Positions 19,587 through 28,541 are shown, counted from the first letter of the stretch. The stretch is 64,000 bases of DNA from Salinicoccus sp. RF5 (GCF_020786625.1 NZ_JAJGRC010000001.1:248001-312000), one strand, 5' to 3'. The notes: a model not told the origin generated them from the letters alone. Translations and numbers: made by a program.

Positions 19587-19619
19587 TACCATTCTAGCAC
19601 TATGGTATACCGTTTTAAA
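19587..19619 (-). promoter_or_regulatory. odhA promoter with inverted repeat over the -10
   Basis: On the minus strand TTTAAA (19619-19614) and TAGAAT (19596-19591) are 17 nt apart, and the -10 is preceded by TGC (extended -10). A 21-bp interrupted palindrome, TACCAT-N9-ATGGTA (19587-19607), covers the -10 and could be an operator. The regulator is not identifiable. Confidence 0.5.
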
Positions 19620-19649
19620 GCCAATAATGCCTGTTATTATAACATTTAT

Positions 19650-21014
19650 CTAATTTTCAAGAGGGAAACGGATGGTCACTTTTGTAAAAGTTCCTTCTTT
19701 GCTGTCAATCCATACTTTCCCCTTATAGTTATCGATAAGTTTTCTTGCTATAGAGAGCCCAAGGCCATTTCCTCCAAGCTCTCTGCTCCTCGATTTGTCC
19801 ACCCTGTAGAACCGGTCGAATATGGCTTCGATTTCATCTTCCGGTATGCCGATGCCGTGGTCTGTTATGGCGATATCGAAATGTCCGTCCTTCTTCTCGG
19901 TGGTCACGATGATGTGTTTTCGTTCATGATCATATTTGAGGGCATTATCAAGGAATATCACCAGGATCTGCTCAAGGTGGTAGGGATTGATGTGGAACTT
20001 TATGGGCCGTTCGTCGAGGTCAAGTGTGAAAGTATAGTCGGGATGCAGTTTTCTGAGTGCATCGACCCTGCTCTTTATTTCTTCATTGATTTCTGCTTCC
20101 TCTGTCACTTCTGCAGTCTTCCCATCATTTTTGGTGAGCAGCAGTAGTTCTTCGACCAGCTTATTGATCCGCTGTAGCTCATCTATGGATATCTTCAATG
20201 ATTCATCGAGCACTTCAGGCTTGTGCCTGCCCCACCTGCTGATCAGCTTGAGGTGACCCTGGATGATCTGGAGTGGTGTCCTCAGTTCATGGGAAGCATC
20301 TTCAACAAACTGCTTCTGCTGATTATATGAACGCTCCAGGGAATCCATCATATGGTTGAAGGAGTCGACCATGTAGTCCGTCTCTTCAGTGTTCGTCTCT
20401 ATCTGGAGGCGTTCCGAAAAGCCTTCCGCCTCAATCCGCCTCAACTGATATGCTATGTTCCTGATGGGCTTCACCATCTGAGTTGAAAAGAAGTAGCTGA
20501 CGATCGAGGTGAATAATATCGACAGGAATCCGATGATGATGGCAATGAATACCATCATTCTGATGACAGAATTATAGTAGTCGAGGGGGTGGACGACAGT
20601 AATGTAACCATCCCAGTATTGCGAATCGAGTTTCACACGGCCTTCAAGGAAGCTGCCATCATCATTGTTCATGGCGGAGATCTCCCTATCATGGACAGGT
20701 TCGAAGCTGCTGTCCAGATCCATTGGGATTCCCGTCGTGGCGCTGAAGACTTCTTCACCGCTCTGTGTGTAGAGTATCATCTTCTGCCTGTCATACAGAC
20801 TGGAATAGATTTCATTCTGGCTGATCGTATTGATTGGCTGAGATTCATACAGACTCTCCAGCTCTTCAAGGCTTCTGTCGACCGAACGGTATTCCTGGTC
20901 CTTCAGATACATGCTGGTGAAATAGATGAGCAGTGAACTGAATATCAGGTATGTGATGGAGATGATGAGCGTCGAAAGGCGCAGCCATCTGTATTTCAGG
21001 GATTGTTTATTCAT
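19650..21014 (-). CDS. arlS: Sensor histidine kinase ArlS
   Basis: The membrane sensor of the ArlRS two-component system, which in staphylococci controls adhesion, autolysis and virulence regulators. The 454-residue protein has transmembrane segments at about 13-35 and 152-176 flanking an extracellular sensor of roughly 115 residues, a HAMP region, the phospho-acceptor H242 in DASHELRTP, and a C-terminal HATPase with its N-box, DHGIGIP and GNGLGLSIA boxes. The start overlaps the arlR stop by 4 nt. The family signal is known only indirectly (metabolic and metal stress), and nothing here adds to that. Confidence 0.94.
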   Translation of the reverse strand: MNKQSLKYRWLRLSTLIISITYLIFSSLLIYFTSMYLKDQEYRSVDRSLEELESLYESQPINTISQNEIYSSLYDRQKMILYTQSGEEVFSATTGIPMDLDSSFEPVHDREISAMNNDDGSFLEGRVKLDSQYWDGYITVVHPLDYYNSVIRMMVFIAIIIGFLSILFTSIVSYFFSTQMVKPIRNIAYQLRRIEAEGFSERLQIETNTEETDYMVDSFNHMMDSLERSYNQQKQFVEDASHELRTPLQIIQGHLKLISRWGRHKPEVLDESLKISIDELQRINKLVEELLLLTKNDGKTAEVTEEAEINEEIKSRVDALRKLHPDYTFTLDLDERPIKFHINPYHLEQILVIFLDNALKYDHERKHIIVTTEKKDGHFDIAITDHGIGIPEDEIEAIFDRFYRVDKSRSRELGGNGLGLSIARKLIDNYKGKVWIDSKEGTFTKVTIRFPLEN

Positions 21015-21685
21015 GACCGGATCACATACCCTACACCCCTGACAGTCTCTATCAGTTTGTGCTTGTCGAAAGGTTTGAGCTTGTTTCGGAGGTATCTGAT
21101 ATAAACATCCACCACATTCGTCTCCACTTCACTGTCATACCCCCACACATGGTCAAGAATGGTCTCCCGTTGCAGGACGACACCGGCATTCTTCATCAGG
21201 AGATGGAGGAGTTCATACTCCGTCTTGGTCAAGTCGAGCTCCCTGTCGTCCAGAGTGACGTGGTAGGCGGATGTATCCATCGTTATGCCATGGAGTTCCA
21301 GTATTTCCCGGTTGTCTTCCTTTGAACTGGAACGTCTCATGATGACGCGTATCCTAGCGAGCAGCTCCTCTATTTCGAAGGGCTTCACAATGTAATCATC
21401 GGCGCCATAGTCCAATCCGATCACCTTATCATAGGTTTCCCCCTTGGCTGTAATGATGATGATTGGTGTATCCTTCTCCTTCCTCAGCCGGCGGCATACT
21501 TCCAGTCCATTCAGTTTCGGGAGCATCAGATCAAGCAATATGCAGTCGAAATCATGGTCGAGTGCTTTCTGCAATCCCTCCTCCCCATCAGCAGAAAGTG
21601 TCACATGATAGCCTTCATGGACCAGTTCCAGTTCTATGAATCGTGCGAGGTTCAGTTCATCTTCAACTACTAGAATATGTTTCAT
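21011..21685 (-). CDS. arlR: Response regulator ArlR (OmpR family)
   Basis: A 224-residue DNA-binding response regulator. The receiver domain occupies about 1-115 with phospho-acceptor D52 and acidic pair E8-D9, and a winged-helix OmpR/PhoB domain fills the C terminus. Two ATGs are adjacent (21688 and 21685); the second gives the standard [10 protein letters not shown] start with better spacing from GGAAGA. Synteny with murG and the PAP2 gene supports the ArlR name. The predicted small RNA gene ends about 145 nt upstream, so arlRS should have its own promoter in 21690-21832; I could not identify it clearly. Confidence 0.93.
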   Translation of the reverse strand: MKHILVVEDELNLARFIELELVHEGYHVTLSADGEEGLQKALDHDFDCILLDLMLPKLNGLEVCRRLRKEKDTPIIIITAKGETYDKVIGLDYGADDYIVKPFEIEELLARIRVIMRRSSSKEDNREILELHGITMDTSAYHVTLDDRELDLTKTEYELLHLLMKNAGVVLQRETILDHVWGYDSEVETNVVDVYIRYLRNKLKPFDKHKLIETVRGVGYVIRS

Positions 21686-21833
21686 CATTATCTTCCTATC
21701 ATTTATTTTTCCCCATCATAACATCAAGGGATGGCAGGACAGCGGGAATGTATGGCTGCTCCTGCAATTCACCTGCCATGAGTATCATGGGATGGATGCA
21801 CAATCTGCCTTCCAAGACATTATATTGGAAACA

Positions 21834-21951
21834 TAAAAGAAATGGCAACGCCCCGCGGGACGCTGCCATGTGTTTATGGATATATAAACTTGTCTTGAAA
21901 ATGATCTGTTAAATAAGGGGGGCTTATTCATTCTCATTGATAATCATTTTC
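21834..21951 (-). ncRNA. Predicted Fur-regulated C-rich small RNA (IsrR/FsrA-like)
   Basis: Minus-strand transcription unit between the PAP2 gene and arlR. TTGACA-17-TAAAAT (21986-21958) is an almost perfect promoter, and a Fur box (21938-21952) covers the start point. The RNA, about 118 nt, would hold a hairpin AAUAAG-CCCCC-CUUAUU (21912-21928) with an exposed C loop, an 11-bp perfect inverted repeat closing around it (21943-21953 with 21895-21905), and a terminal hairpin (21842-21869) followed by a U-rich tail. Fur-repressed, C-rich, SD-blocking sRNAs are known as FsrA in Bacillus and IsrR in S. aureus; I recall IsrR lying in this same arlR-pgpB interval. No ORF of note lies inside. Identity is inference; the element structure is direct. 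Confidence 0.72.
21842..21869 (-). terminator. Terminator of the predicted small RNA (and of murG-PAP2 read-through)
   Basis: ATGGCA / TGCCAT outer stem with an inner CG and CCC-GC-GGG stem and two mismatches, followed on the minus strand by TTTCTTTTA (21841-21833). The only terminator-like hairpin between the PAP2 gene and arlR. Confidence 0.65.
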
Positions 21952-21952
21952 A
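21938..21952. promoter_or_regulatory. Fur box
   Basis: Minus-strand TGAAAATGATTATCA matches the 7-1-7 Fur consensus TGATAATNATTATCA at 14 of 15 positions. It sits 5 nt downstream of the -10 element, over the predicted transcription start, where bound Fur would block RNA polymerase. It has no protein-coding gene immediately downstream. Confidence 0.75.
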
Positions 21953-21957
21953 ATTAC

Positions 21958-21986
21958 ATTTTATATAGGCGATGGTAATCTGTCAA
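21958..21986 (-). promoter_or_regulatory. Promoter of the predicted small RNA, inside the 3' end of the PAP2 gene
   Basis: Perfect -35 TTGACA (21986-21981), 17-nt spacer, -10 TAAAAT (21963-21958, five of six). The -10 overlaps the PAP2 stop codon. This is among the best promoters in the window, yet no protein-coding start follows within 270 nt. Confidence 0.7.
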
Positions 21987-22587
21987 GCTTTTTATGGAGG
22001 ATGAAGCTCGTAGCGATGACGACAGCTGTACCGGCCACAATTCCAGCAATTACATCCGTGGGATAATGGACGCCAAGGTAGACTCTTGAAGAAGAAATCA
22101 TCAGTATGAAGAATGCACATAATCCATACAGCATGCTTTTATTATTCAGACCGCTGTTCTTGATCAGCGTCATGAGGGAGCCGAAGAAGATCGTCGATCC
22201 CATCGCATGCCCACTTGGAAAACTGAATCCTTTGATATCGATGAGTCTCAGCATGGAAGGTCTTTCCCTGTCGAATGAATTTTTCATGACCGGAATGAGT
22301 ACGCTGCTTGCGAGCATGGAGATGATCATGAAAAGGGTCTCGAACTTCAGCCTGTAGAGCATCAATATCGTAATCATTATCAATGAAAGGATGACCATCG
22401 ACAGGACTTCACCGACCTGTGTGAAGCCGAGCATCAATGCTGTTGTAATGAAGCTCTCGGAAGCATAGATGAACTCATAGACTTCAGTATCGATCCAATG
22501 TCCGATACGGGACTCATGAAAATAGGCGATGACGCCAAAAATGAGGGTAAAAACCAGAAAGAGCGAAAGTTTCTTCATTCGGGTCAT
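21961..22587 (-). CDS. PAP2-family phosphatase (PgpB-like)
   Basis: A membrane phosphatase of 208 residues with about six hydrophobic segments. All three PAP2 signature blocks are present: KNSFDRERP (about 104-112), PSGH (near 127) and SRVYLGVHYPTD (near 170). The family dephosphorylates lipid phosphates such as undecaprenyl pyrophosphate or phosphatidylglycerophosphate; the position right after murG favours a role in the cell-wall lipid carrier cycle, which is inference. ATGA overlap with the murG stop. S. aureus carries a homologue, pgpB, at the same place beside arlR. Confidence 0.88.
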   Translation of the reverse strand: MTRMKKLSLFLVFTLIFGVIAYFHESRIGHWIDTEVYEFIYASESFITTALMLGFTQVGEVLSMVILSLIMITILMLYRLKFETLFMIISMLASSVLIPVMKNSFDRERPSMLRLIDIKGFSFPSGHAMGSTIFFGSLMTLIKNSGLNNKSMLYGLCAFFILMISSSRVYLGVHYPTDVIAGIVAGTAVVIATSFILHKKLDRLPSPI

Positions 22588-23663
22588 CGCTGCCCCTCCC
22601 CATCGAGCAGAAGATTGACAAGTGATTCCGGCCTGAAGCCACCTTCAAACTTCTTCATGCATTCCACGATGGCATCCTTGTTGCCTTGGATGCGGTCCAG
22701 GGTGGTCTGGAATGTTTCAAGATCCAGTTCTTCGTCCTGAATGACTTCAGCATAGCCCTTTTCCTTGAAGTACTCGGCGTTTTCAACCTGATCTCCCCTG
22801 CTCTGAGAGAGCGGCAGCGGGATGAGTATCATCGGCTTTTCATTCAGCAGGAACTCATAGATGGCATTCGAACCACTTCTTCCGACGGCAATATCCGAAA
22901 TCCTCAGAAGGTGCGGCAGCTCCTTCTTCACGAATTCGAACTGTCTGTAGTTCGGGTTGTCGAGCCCCTCCTGGTAATTGCCCCGTCCACATAGGTGGAT
23001 GATCTGCCATTCCTTCGTCAGGGCATCGAGGTTCTCCCTTACGAAGGTATTGATTGAACGGGCACCGAGGGAGCCTCCCATCACGATCATGACGGGCTTT
23101 TCTTCAGTGAATCCGGTGAGTTCATATCCGATATCCCTGTAGCCCCTTTTGAGTTCATCCCGTATCACTGGGCCCAGATACTCGGATTTTCCTTTCGGAA
23201 CATACTCCAGGGTCTTCTTGAAAGTGACATAGATTTTAGTGGCGAATTTTCCAGCTATACGGTTGGCCAGGCCCGGAGTGATGTCGGACTCATGTATATA
23301 TACTGGAATTCCAAGAGATTTGGCTGCCAACACAACCGGTACACTGACGAAACCGCCTTTTGAAAATACGAATTCGACCTGTTCCTTCTTCAATACTTTA
23401 CGGGCATCCCCGACACCCCTCATGACTTTGAATACATCCTTGAAGTTCTCGGCAGAAATGTAGCGTCTCAGCTTTCCGCTTGAAATATTGTAGTATTTGA
23501 TGGATGTTGCACCGATTATTTCCTTTTCAATTCCCTTTTTCGAACCAATATAGACAGGTTCAACACCCTTATTTATAAAGCAGGGTATAAGCAGTTTGTT
23601 AAGCATTACGTGTCCGACGGTGCCTCCACCGGTGAGGACAACTTTTCTCTTTTTCGCTTCCAT
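22584..23663 (-). CDS. murG: UDP-N-acetylglucosamine-N-acetylmuramyl-(pentapeptide) pyrophosphoryl-undecaprenol GlcNAc transferase MurG
   Basis: Adds GlcNAc to lipid I to give lipid II at the inner face of the membrane. The 359-residue GT-B enzyme has the N-terminal loop GGGTVGHV (11-18 region; most MurG proteins have GGGTGGH) and a C-terminal donor-binding block GRSGSNAIYEF. I take the ATG at 23663, preceded by GGAGGAAAGT, rather than the in-frame TTG at 23675. It forms a two-gene operon with the PAP2 gene and, as in staphylococci, stands outside the dcw cluster. Confidence 0.94.
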   Translation of the reverse strand: MEAKKRKVVLTGGGTVGHVMLNKLLIPCFINKGVEPVYIGSKKGIEKEIIGATSIKYYNISSGKLRRYISAENFKDVFKVMRGVGDARKVLKKEQVEFVFSKGGFVSVPVVLAAKSLGIPVYIHESDITPGLANRIAGKFATKIYVTFKKTLEYVPKGKSEYLGPVIRDELKRGYRDIGYELTGFTEEKPVMIVMGGSLGARSINTFVRENLDALTKEWQIIHLCGRGNYQEGLDNPNYRQFEFVKKELPHLLRISDIAVGRSGSNAIYEFLLNEKPMILIPLPLSQSRGDQVENAEYFKEKGYAEVIQDEELDLETFQTTLDRIQGNKDAIVECMKKFEGGFRPESLVNLLLDGEGQR

Positions 23664-23724
23664 ACTTTCCTCCAAAACTCTTTTATGCTAATTACTTTAA
23701 ACCATTTTTACTGCGGATACAATA

Positions 23725-23759
23725 TAAAGCCGTATAAACACTGTGTTCATACGGCTTTA
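23725..23759 (-). terminator. Hairpin after ctpA, probable terminator
   Basis: TAAAGCCGTAT / ATACGGCTTTA forms an 11-bp stem with a 13-nt loop starting 2 nt past the ctpA stop. The T tract on the minus strand is short (TTTATATT), so termination may be incomplete. Confidence 0.6.
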
Positions 23760-23761
23760 CA

Positions 23762-25402
23762 TTATTCTTCTGTAGATTCTTCTTCAGGAGATGCTTCGTC
23801 TACAGGTTCTTCTGTGGATTCCTCTTCCTGTTCTTCATCCTGTCCTTCGGAAGGCTCACCTTCTTCTGTTTCCTCTTCAGGCAATTCTATTTCAAGGTGC
23901 TGTGCCCTGCTTTCAGCATACTCCTCAATTTCTTCTTCAGTGTATTCCCCATTGATGTAGTCGACGAGATATTCGAGCTGGGCATCATTCTCATTGATGT
24001 ACTCCCTCAGTTCACTCATGAGGATGGTGGAAGTTTCACCTGTCACATTCCCGGTCATTTCAAGACCATTGTCGGACTGGAAGTCACCGACCGCTGTCGT
24101 AAGATCAGGGCCGAAATCTTCATCGAAGTCTTCAATTTCGTAGCCGAGGGTATCGAGAGCAACTTTGATCGACGGCACCGTCTCATTGGCAATGCCCTCT
24201 GTGTACACTTCATCCGGGCTGAGCATATCGACCCTGTAATAATCGGGGTTGACGAGTTTAATGTCCGGTGTGATGCCTTCCCCATGTATCCAATGGCCGT
24301 TTGGTGTCAGCCATTTGGTGTTCGTATATTTCAGAAGGGAGTCGTCACCGAATTCCACTGTCTGCTGGACGACACCTTTGCCGAATGATTGCGTACCAGC
24401 GATGGTGGCGCCGGTGAGGTCGTCCATGGCGCCCGCAAAGACTTCTGAAGCGCTCGCCGATCCTTCATTGATCAGGATGTAGACGGTGAAGTCCTCCGTA
24501 TTCGGGTTTGCTTCCCCGCTTGTCGCTATTTCATTGCGTTCGCCATTATTATCTTCAAGGGACAGCACGGTCTGGCCCTCATCGATGAACTGGTTGATCA
24601 TGTTGACCGCCTCATCCAGCAGGCCGCCAGGATTGTATCTGAAGTCGATGATGACGTCCTCGACGTCGTCTTCAGCAGCTTCATTCAGTTTGCTTTCAAA
24701 TTCTTCGGTCGTCCCTCTCTGGAAGCGATTGACACTGATGTGTCCGACGCCATCGACTTCTTCATACGTCACACTGTCGATATGGATCGTATCCCTTGTG
24801 ATCGTTATGTCGATCGGATCGCCTTCCCCTCTTACGATGGTGAGCACGACGTCCGTCCCCTTTTCACCACGTATGAGCTGCACAGCCTCCTGGGTCGTCC
24901 ATCCTTCAATGGACTCGCCGTCGACCGCAATGATCTCATCGCCAGGTTCGATGCCCGCCTCTTCTGCCGGCGAGCCGCGCATCGGTGAAGTCACGATGAT
25001 GCGATTGCCTTCCTGCATCACTTCTGCTCCGATGCCTTCGAAATTTCCTGTGACCGTTTCCTGGAATGCTTCCGTCTCTTCGTTGTTCATGTATTCACTA
25101 TACGGGTCATCCAATCCTTCGACCATGCCCTGGATGGAGGATTCAATCAGGGCATCCCGGTCCACATCTTCATAGTATTCGGAGTTGATCGTGTCATATA
25201 CATTGTACAGTTTGGAAAATTCGCTTCTCGTATCGGTCCCCACATTGACGGCCTTTTCATTCCCGGCTTCCAGACTGAGCGCAGTAATGACCGCCGTTGC
25301 TATGACCGAAGTCAGCAGGATAATGATGAACCAGAAAAGTTTTATGTTGATCCGGCGTCCACCCGGATTCTTCGTCTCATGACGCTCATGTTCTTCGTTC
25401 AA
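23762..25402 (-). CDS. ctpA: C-terminal processing protease CtpA (S41 family)
   Basis: A membrane-anchored serine protease of 546 residues. A short cytoplasmic N terminus precedes one transmembrane segment (about 24-46). A PDZ domain lies near 120-200, and the catalytic domain contains S317 in EGSASASE and K342 in SFGKG, the 25-residue spacing seen in Bacillus CtpB. A peptidoglycan-binding type 1 domain follows (about 405-465). The last 50 residues are an acidic Glu/Ser/Thr/Pro tail. It starts with TTG preceded by AGGTG; no ATG exists before the membrane segment. In staphylococci CtpA degrades cell-wall-associated substrates. Monocistronic. Confidence 0.92.
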   Translation of the reverse strand: MNEEHERHETKNPGGRRINIKLFWFIIILLTSVIATAVITALSLEAGNEKAVNVGTDTRSEFSKLYNVYDTINSEYYEDVDRDALIESSIQGMVEGLDDPYSEYMNNEETEAFQETVTGNFEGIGAEVMQEGNRIIVTSPMRGSPAEEAGIEPGDEIIAVDGESIEGWTTQEAVQLIRGEKGTDVVLTIVRGEGDPIDITITRDTIHIDSVTYEEVDGVGHISVNRFQRGTTEEFESKLNEAAEDDVEDVIIDFRYNPGGLLDEAVNMINQFIDEGQTVLSLEDNNGERNEIATSGEANPNTEDFTVYILINEGSASASEVFAGAMDDLTGATIAGTQSFGKGVVQQTVEFGDDSLLKYTNTKWLTPNGHWIHGEGITPDIKLVNPDYYRVDMLSPDEVYTEGIANETVPSIKVALDTLGYEIEDFDEDFGPDLTTAVGDFQSDNGLEMTGNVTGETSTILMSELREYINENDAQLEYLVDYINGEYTEEEIEEYAESRAQHLEIELPEEETEEGEPSEGQDEEQEEESTEEPVDEASPEEESTEE

Positions 25403-25465
25403 AACTTACACCTAATTTCTACTTGAATAATTAAGTTTTAGTTTACCAGTTTAAGTATGAAAGTT

Positions 25466-25495
25466 AAAGAAAAAGAACAGTGCATGGCACTGTTC
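25466..25495 (-). terminator. Terminator after deoD
   Basis: Perfect 9-bp stem GAACAGTGC / GCACTGTTC (25475-25483 with 25487-25495, 3-nt loop) followed on the minus strand by TTTTTCTTT. It closes the long thyA-to-deoD gene run. Confidence 0.88.
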
Positions 25496-25503
25496 CTGGC
25501 TCC

Positions 25504-26223
25504 CTATTGATTTTCTTCGATGAATGGTAGGCTGGCATCCAATGCGACTTCAATCATCTCATTGAATGTCGTCTGGCGCTCCTCGCTCGATGTCGCTTCA
25601 CCTGTCAGCACATGGTCGGATACCGTCAAGATGGAGAGCGCCCTTGCATCGAACTTCTTGCTGATGGTGAACAGCGCACTCGATTCCATCTCGAGGGCAA
25701 GCACACCATATTGGGCGAGCTGCTCGATGTTGCCATTTTCATCATAGAATGAATCCGCTGTGAAAACGTTGCCCACTTGGACGTTCAGGCCCTTCTTCTT
25801 CGCTTCATTGTAGCTTGAAAGCAGCAGTTCGAAGTCGGAAGTCGGAGCATATTCGATATTTTTGAAAAGCTTCCTGTTCTGGTAGGAGTCGCTTGAGGCA
25901 CTCTGTGCAAGGATGACATCCCTTACTTTGACGTCCTTCTGGATTGCGCCGCATGTACCGACCCTGATCAGGTTTTTGACCCCATATTCATCCATGAGTT
26001 CGTGGATATATATGGAGATTGAAGGGACACCCATGCCCGTTCCCTGTACGGAAATGCGCTTCCCTTTGTAGTATCCGGTGAAACCGAGCATGTTACGTAC
26101 TTCATTGTAGCAGATGACATCGTCCAGGAAGTTCTCTGCGATATACTTCGCCCTGAGCGGATCTCCCGGCAGCAGGATAGTGTCTGCAATATCACCTTTT
26201 TTTGCATTGATGTGAATACTCAT
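25504..26223 (-). CDS. deoD: Purine-nucleoside phosphorylase DeoD
   Basis: Phosphorolysis of purine (deoxy)ribonucleosides for salvage; hexameric trimer-of-dimers type. The 239-residue protein opens with the phosphate/nucleoside-binding [10 protein letters not shown] segment, has GTCGAIQ near 92-98, [10 protein letters not shown] in the nucleoside pocket and the catalytic aspartate in TVSDHV near 203. The ribosome site AAAGGAG stands before the ATG. It is 36 nt downstream of the yozE gene and may be cotranscribed with it; the terminator follows directly. Confidence 0.95.
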   Translation of the reverse strand: MSIHINAKKGDIADTILLPGDPLRAKYIAENFLDDVICYNEVRNMLGFTGYYKGKRISVQGTGMGVPSISIYIHELMDEYGVKNLIRVGTCGAIQKDVKVRDVILAQSASSDSYQNRKLFKNIEYAPTSDFELLLSSYNEAKKKGLNVQVGNVFTADSFYDENGNIEQLAQYGVLALEMESSALFTISKKFDARALSILTVSDHVLTGEATSSEERQTTFNEMIEVALDASLPFIEENQ

Positions 26224-26259
26224 GTCTAAAATTCTCCTTTGGTAGTATTGCGGCTGCAG

Positions 26260-26481
26260 CTAATGCTCCAGCCAGTTGCGATAGTCTTCAAAAGCTGTGT
26301 CATAATGCGAAAGCGGCATGTCCTCGTAGGGGTTCCTCTCCAGGTAGTCTGATATTTCAAGATAGTCGTCGGAATACTTCGGGAACATGGCATCACCCGC
26401 AATATGTTCGGCCAGTCGGCCGATGGGTGAAGCTTCCCCTCTTCGTGTTCTGATATATTGATAGAAGGAATAGTTCTTCAT
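26260..26481 (-). CDS. yozE: YozE-like SAM-fold protein (UPF0346)
   Basis: A 73-residue acidic, soluble protein of the YozE/UPF0346 family, all-helical and resembling a sterile-alpha-motif fold. The family pattern is visible: MKNYSFYQYI at the start, GRLAEHI in the middle and YRNWLE at the end. It starts within the crr stop (TAATG), so it is translationally coupled to crr. The family is universal in staphylococci and bacilli, but I know of no assigned function; nucleic-acid binding has been suggested from the fold. Confidence 0.85.
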   Translation of the reverse strand: MKNYSFYQYIRTRRGEASPIGRLAEHIAGDAMFPKYSDDYLEISDYLERNPYEDMPLSHYDTAFEDYRNWLEH

Positions 26482-26981
26482 TACTTGATGGATGCGCTCG
26501 CAACGACAGTGTCCGCCCGATCCAGGTCCGTAACTTCCTTAAGGTCGAACGAGTCAAGAACATCACTGTTTGTGATGATGACCGGGGAGATTGTACTGTT
26601 CGCTTCCGATTTTACTAGATCCATGTCGAAAGTGACAAGCTTGTCACCCTTCTCGACCTTGTCCCCTTCCGATACGTGGCCTTCAAACCCTTTACCTTCC
26701 ATCGCTACAGTCTCCAGGCCGATGTGTATGAGCACTTCCAGACCGTTATTGGTTTTGATGCCGACAGCATGGTTCGTAGGGAATACCTGCATGACTGTTC
26801 CAGCCACCGGTGCTACGACTTCCCCATCCGTCGGATCGACGCCGAACCCTTCACCCATCATCTTTTCTGCGAAGACCGGGTCGGGAATATCTTCCAATTT
26901 AACATACTTTCCATTCAATGGACTCGTGATTTCGATTTCTTTGTCTACATCATTCTTTTTTCCAAATAGATTTTTAAACAT
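26481..26981 (-). CDS. crr: PTS glucose-specific EIIA component (Crr)
   Basis: A cytoplasmic phosphocarrier of the sugar phosphotransferase system, 166 residues, encoded alone rather than fused to a permease. The phosphorylated histidine is H86 in VLIHIGLET, and the second active-site histidine is H71. The PVAGTV block precedes it. The ribosome site AGGAGAG lies before the ATG. It sits between msrB and yozE, the usual staphylococcal/bacillar order, and presumably serves one or more EIIBC permeases encoded elsewhere. Confidence 0.94.
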   Translation of the reverse strand: MFKNLFGKKNDVDKEIEITSPLNGKYVKLEDIPDPVFAEKMMGEGFGVDPTDGEVVAPVAGTVMQVFPTNHAVGIKTNNGLEVLIHIGLETVAMEGKGFEGHVSEGDKVEKGDKLVTFDMDLVKSEANSTISPVIITNSDVLDSFDLKEVTDLDRADTVVASASIK

Positions 26982-27017
26982 TTGAATTCTCTCCTGTCCA
27001 AGTAAGTTTTTGAAAGT

Positions 27018-27443
27018 CTACTCAAAGTACTTCAAATATTCACCATAGCCTTTTTCCTCAAGTTCATCCTTCGGAATGAACTCGAGCGCTGCTGAATTGA
27101 TGCAGTAGCGCAGTCCTCCGAGTTCCTGTGGGCCGTCTTCGAATACGTGGCCAAGGTGGCTGTCCGAGGACTCACTCCTGACTTCGGTACGCCGCATGCC
27201 GAAAGAATCGTCGAAGTGCTCCGTCACATCTTCCGATATGCTTTTTGCAAAACTCGGCCATCCGCAGTCGGAGGCAAATTTGTCCCGTGAAGTGAACAGG
27301 GGTGTTCCCTTGATCTTATCCACATACAGGCCATCCTCATAATGGTTCCAGTATTCATTCTGAAAAGGAGGTTCTGTGCCGTTCTCCTTCATCACCTTGT
27401 ATTCTTCTGCAGTCAGTTCGCTTTCATTTCTTTCAATAGCCAT
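27018..27443 (-). CDS. msrB: Peptide-methionine (R)-S-oxide reductase MsrB
   Basis: Reduces the R epimer of methionine sulfoxide in oxidised proteins, 141 residues. The catalytic cysteine is C114 in RYCINSAAL, and C60 in DCGWPSF is the likely resolving cysteine. The two CxxC zinc sites found in many MsrB proteins are absent (VDKIKG and [10 protein letters not shown] at those places), as in the zinc-free Bacillus/Staphylococcus type. It begins on the base after the msrA stop, so both halves of methionine repair are made together. Confidence 0.95.
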   Translation of the reverse strand: MAIERNESELTAEEYKVMKENGTEPPFQNEYWNHYEDGLYVDKIKGTPLFTSRDKFASDCGWPSFAKSISEDVTEHFDDSFGMRRTEVRSESSDSHLGHVFEDGPQELGGLRYCINSAALEFIPKDELEEKGYGEYLKYFE

Positions 27444-27974
27444 CTATTCCACTCCCCAATGCTCTTCCAAGAATGATTTTCTGCCTGAGCCCTTGAAGTA
27501 TGCGTTGTAATGCGCACTGTTCGTCTTGTAGAAGTCCTGGTGCTCCTCTTCCGCCCTGTAGAAATTCTTATAGGGCAGAACCGGAGTCCTGATGGGACCA
27601 TTGAATATGTTCTGGGCATCAAGAGACTCTATCGTTGCCTCGGCAACACGCTTCTGTTTGTCATCATGATAGAATATCGCAGGCATATACTGCGGGCCCC
27701 TGTCGCCAAACTGGCCGCCTGTGTCTGTAGGATCGAAGGTTTTGAAGAATATATCCAGCAGTTTTTCATAGGACATCACATCTTCATCAAAATCAATCTG
27801 TACTGCTTCGACATGACCCGTGGTGCCACTCGTCACCTCTTGATATGTCGGGTTCTCCACATGTCCGTTCGAATACCCGGAAACGACGGAGTTGACGCCT
27901 TCAAACTGATCGAATGGCTTTACGAGACACCAAAAACATCCGCCTGCCAATGTTGCTATTGCCAAATTGCTCAC
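27444..27974 (-). CDS. msrA: Peptide-methionine (S)-S-oxide reductase MsrA
   Basis: Reduces the S epimer of methionine sulfoxide. The 176-residue protein has the MsrA signature GGCFWC at 11-16, with C13 the catalytic cysteine. It lies 7 nt after ypmS and directly abuts msrB, within the thyA-folA-ypmS-msrA-msrB run. S. aureus has several MsrA paralogues; this is the one coupled to msrB. No sign of truncation. Confidence 0.95.
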   Translation of the reverse strand: MSNLAIATLAGGCFWCLVKPFDQFEGVNSVVSGYSNGHVENPTYQEVTSGTTGHVEAVQIDFDEDVMSYEKLLDIFFKTFDPTDTGGQFGDRGPQYMPAIFYHDDKQKRVAEATIESLDAQNIFNGPIRTPVLPYKNFYRAEEEHQDFYKTNSAHYNAYFKGSGRKSFLEEHWGVE

Positions 27975-27981
27975 CTCTTAA

Positions 27982-28527
27982 TTATCTTATTATAGAAAAA
28001 TACCACTCATCATTCTCATAATCAATCGAATCGACTCTGACATCCCATTCAAGCTGCTCTGTGAACACTTCCGAATCGATTACAAGGGCACGTTCGTCAT
28101 CCCTGAAACTGATGCCTTCGGGCAGGTCGCTCTGATCTTTGATCAGGCCATACATCATGTTCTGTGAGAGTGGCAGATCAGAAATGTTGATGTCCACCAG
28201 CTCAAACACCACTTCTTCACCAGTGGAGACCGGTTCAAGTTCGACCGAAGTTTCAATCGATAATCCGATTACCTGCCTGACCACATCCAGGGCGATCTGC
28301 TCCTCGTCTACGGTGATCGCGAGGCTCTCATCATCGATGGCATCATTGATGATGGATTCCATTGCATCGTTGTTCATCTTTACCTCTATACCCGATTCTT
28401 CTGGAGTATAATTATCATTTTCTGCCGAAGGGGCCTGATAATCGCCGCTTAGCGCTGTAGACAGCCATATGACGATAGCTGCGTTCACCAGCAGCAGTCC
28501 CATGAAAAGCCATTTCCAAATATTCAA
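27982..28527 (-). CDS. ypmS: YpmS family (DUF2140) membrane-anchored protein
   Basis: A 181-residue protein with one N-terminal transmembrane or signal-anchor segment (about 5-26) and an extracytoplasmic part rich in Asp and Glu. It matches the YpmS/DUF2140 family, conserved next to folA/msr genes in staphylococci and bacilli. The start is TTG (28527), preceded by GGAG at 9 nt; the first ATG is inside the membrane segment. A role at the envelope is implied by topology only; no catalytic motif is visible. Confidence 0.8.
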   Translation of the reverse strand: MNIWKWLFMGLLLVNAAIVIWLSTALSGDYQAPSAENDNYTPEESGIEVKMNNDAMESIINDAIDDESLAITVDEEQIALDVVRQVIGLSIETSVELEPVSTGEEVVFELVDINISDLPLSQNMMYGLIKDQSDLPEGISFRDDERALVIDSEVFTEQLEWDVRVDSIDYENDEWYFSIIR

Positions 28528-28541
28528 AAGGTCACTCCCCG

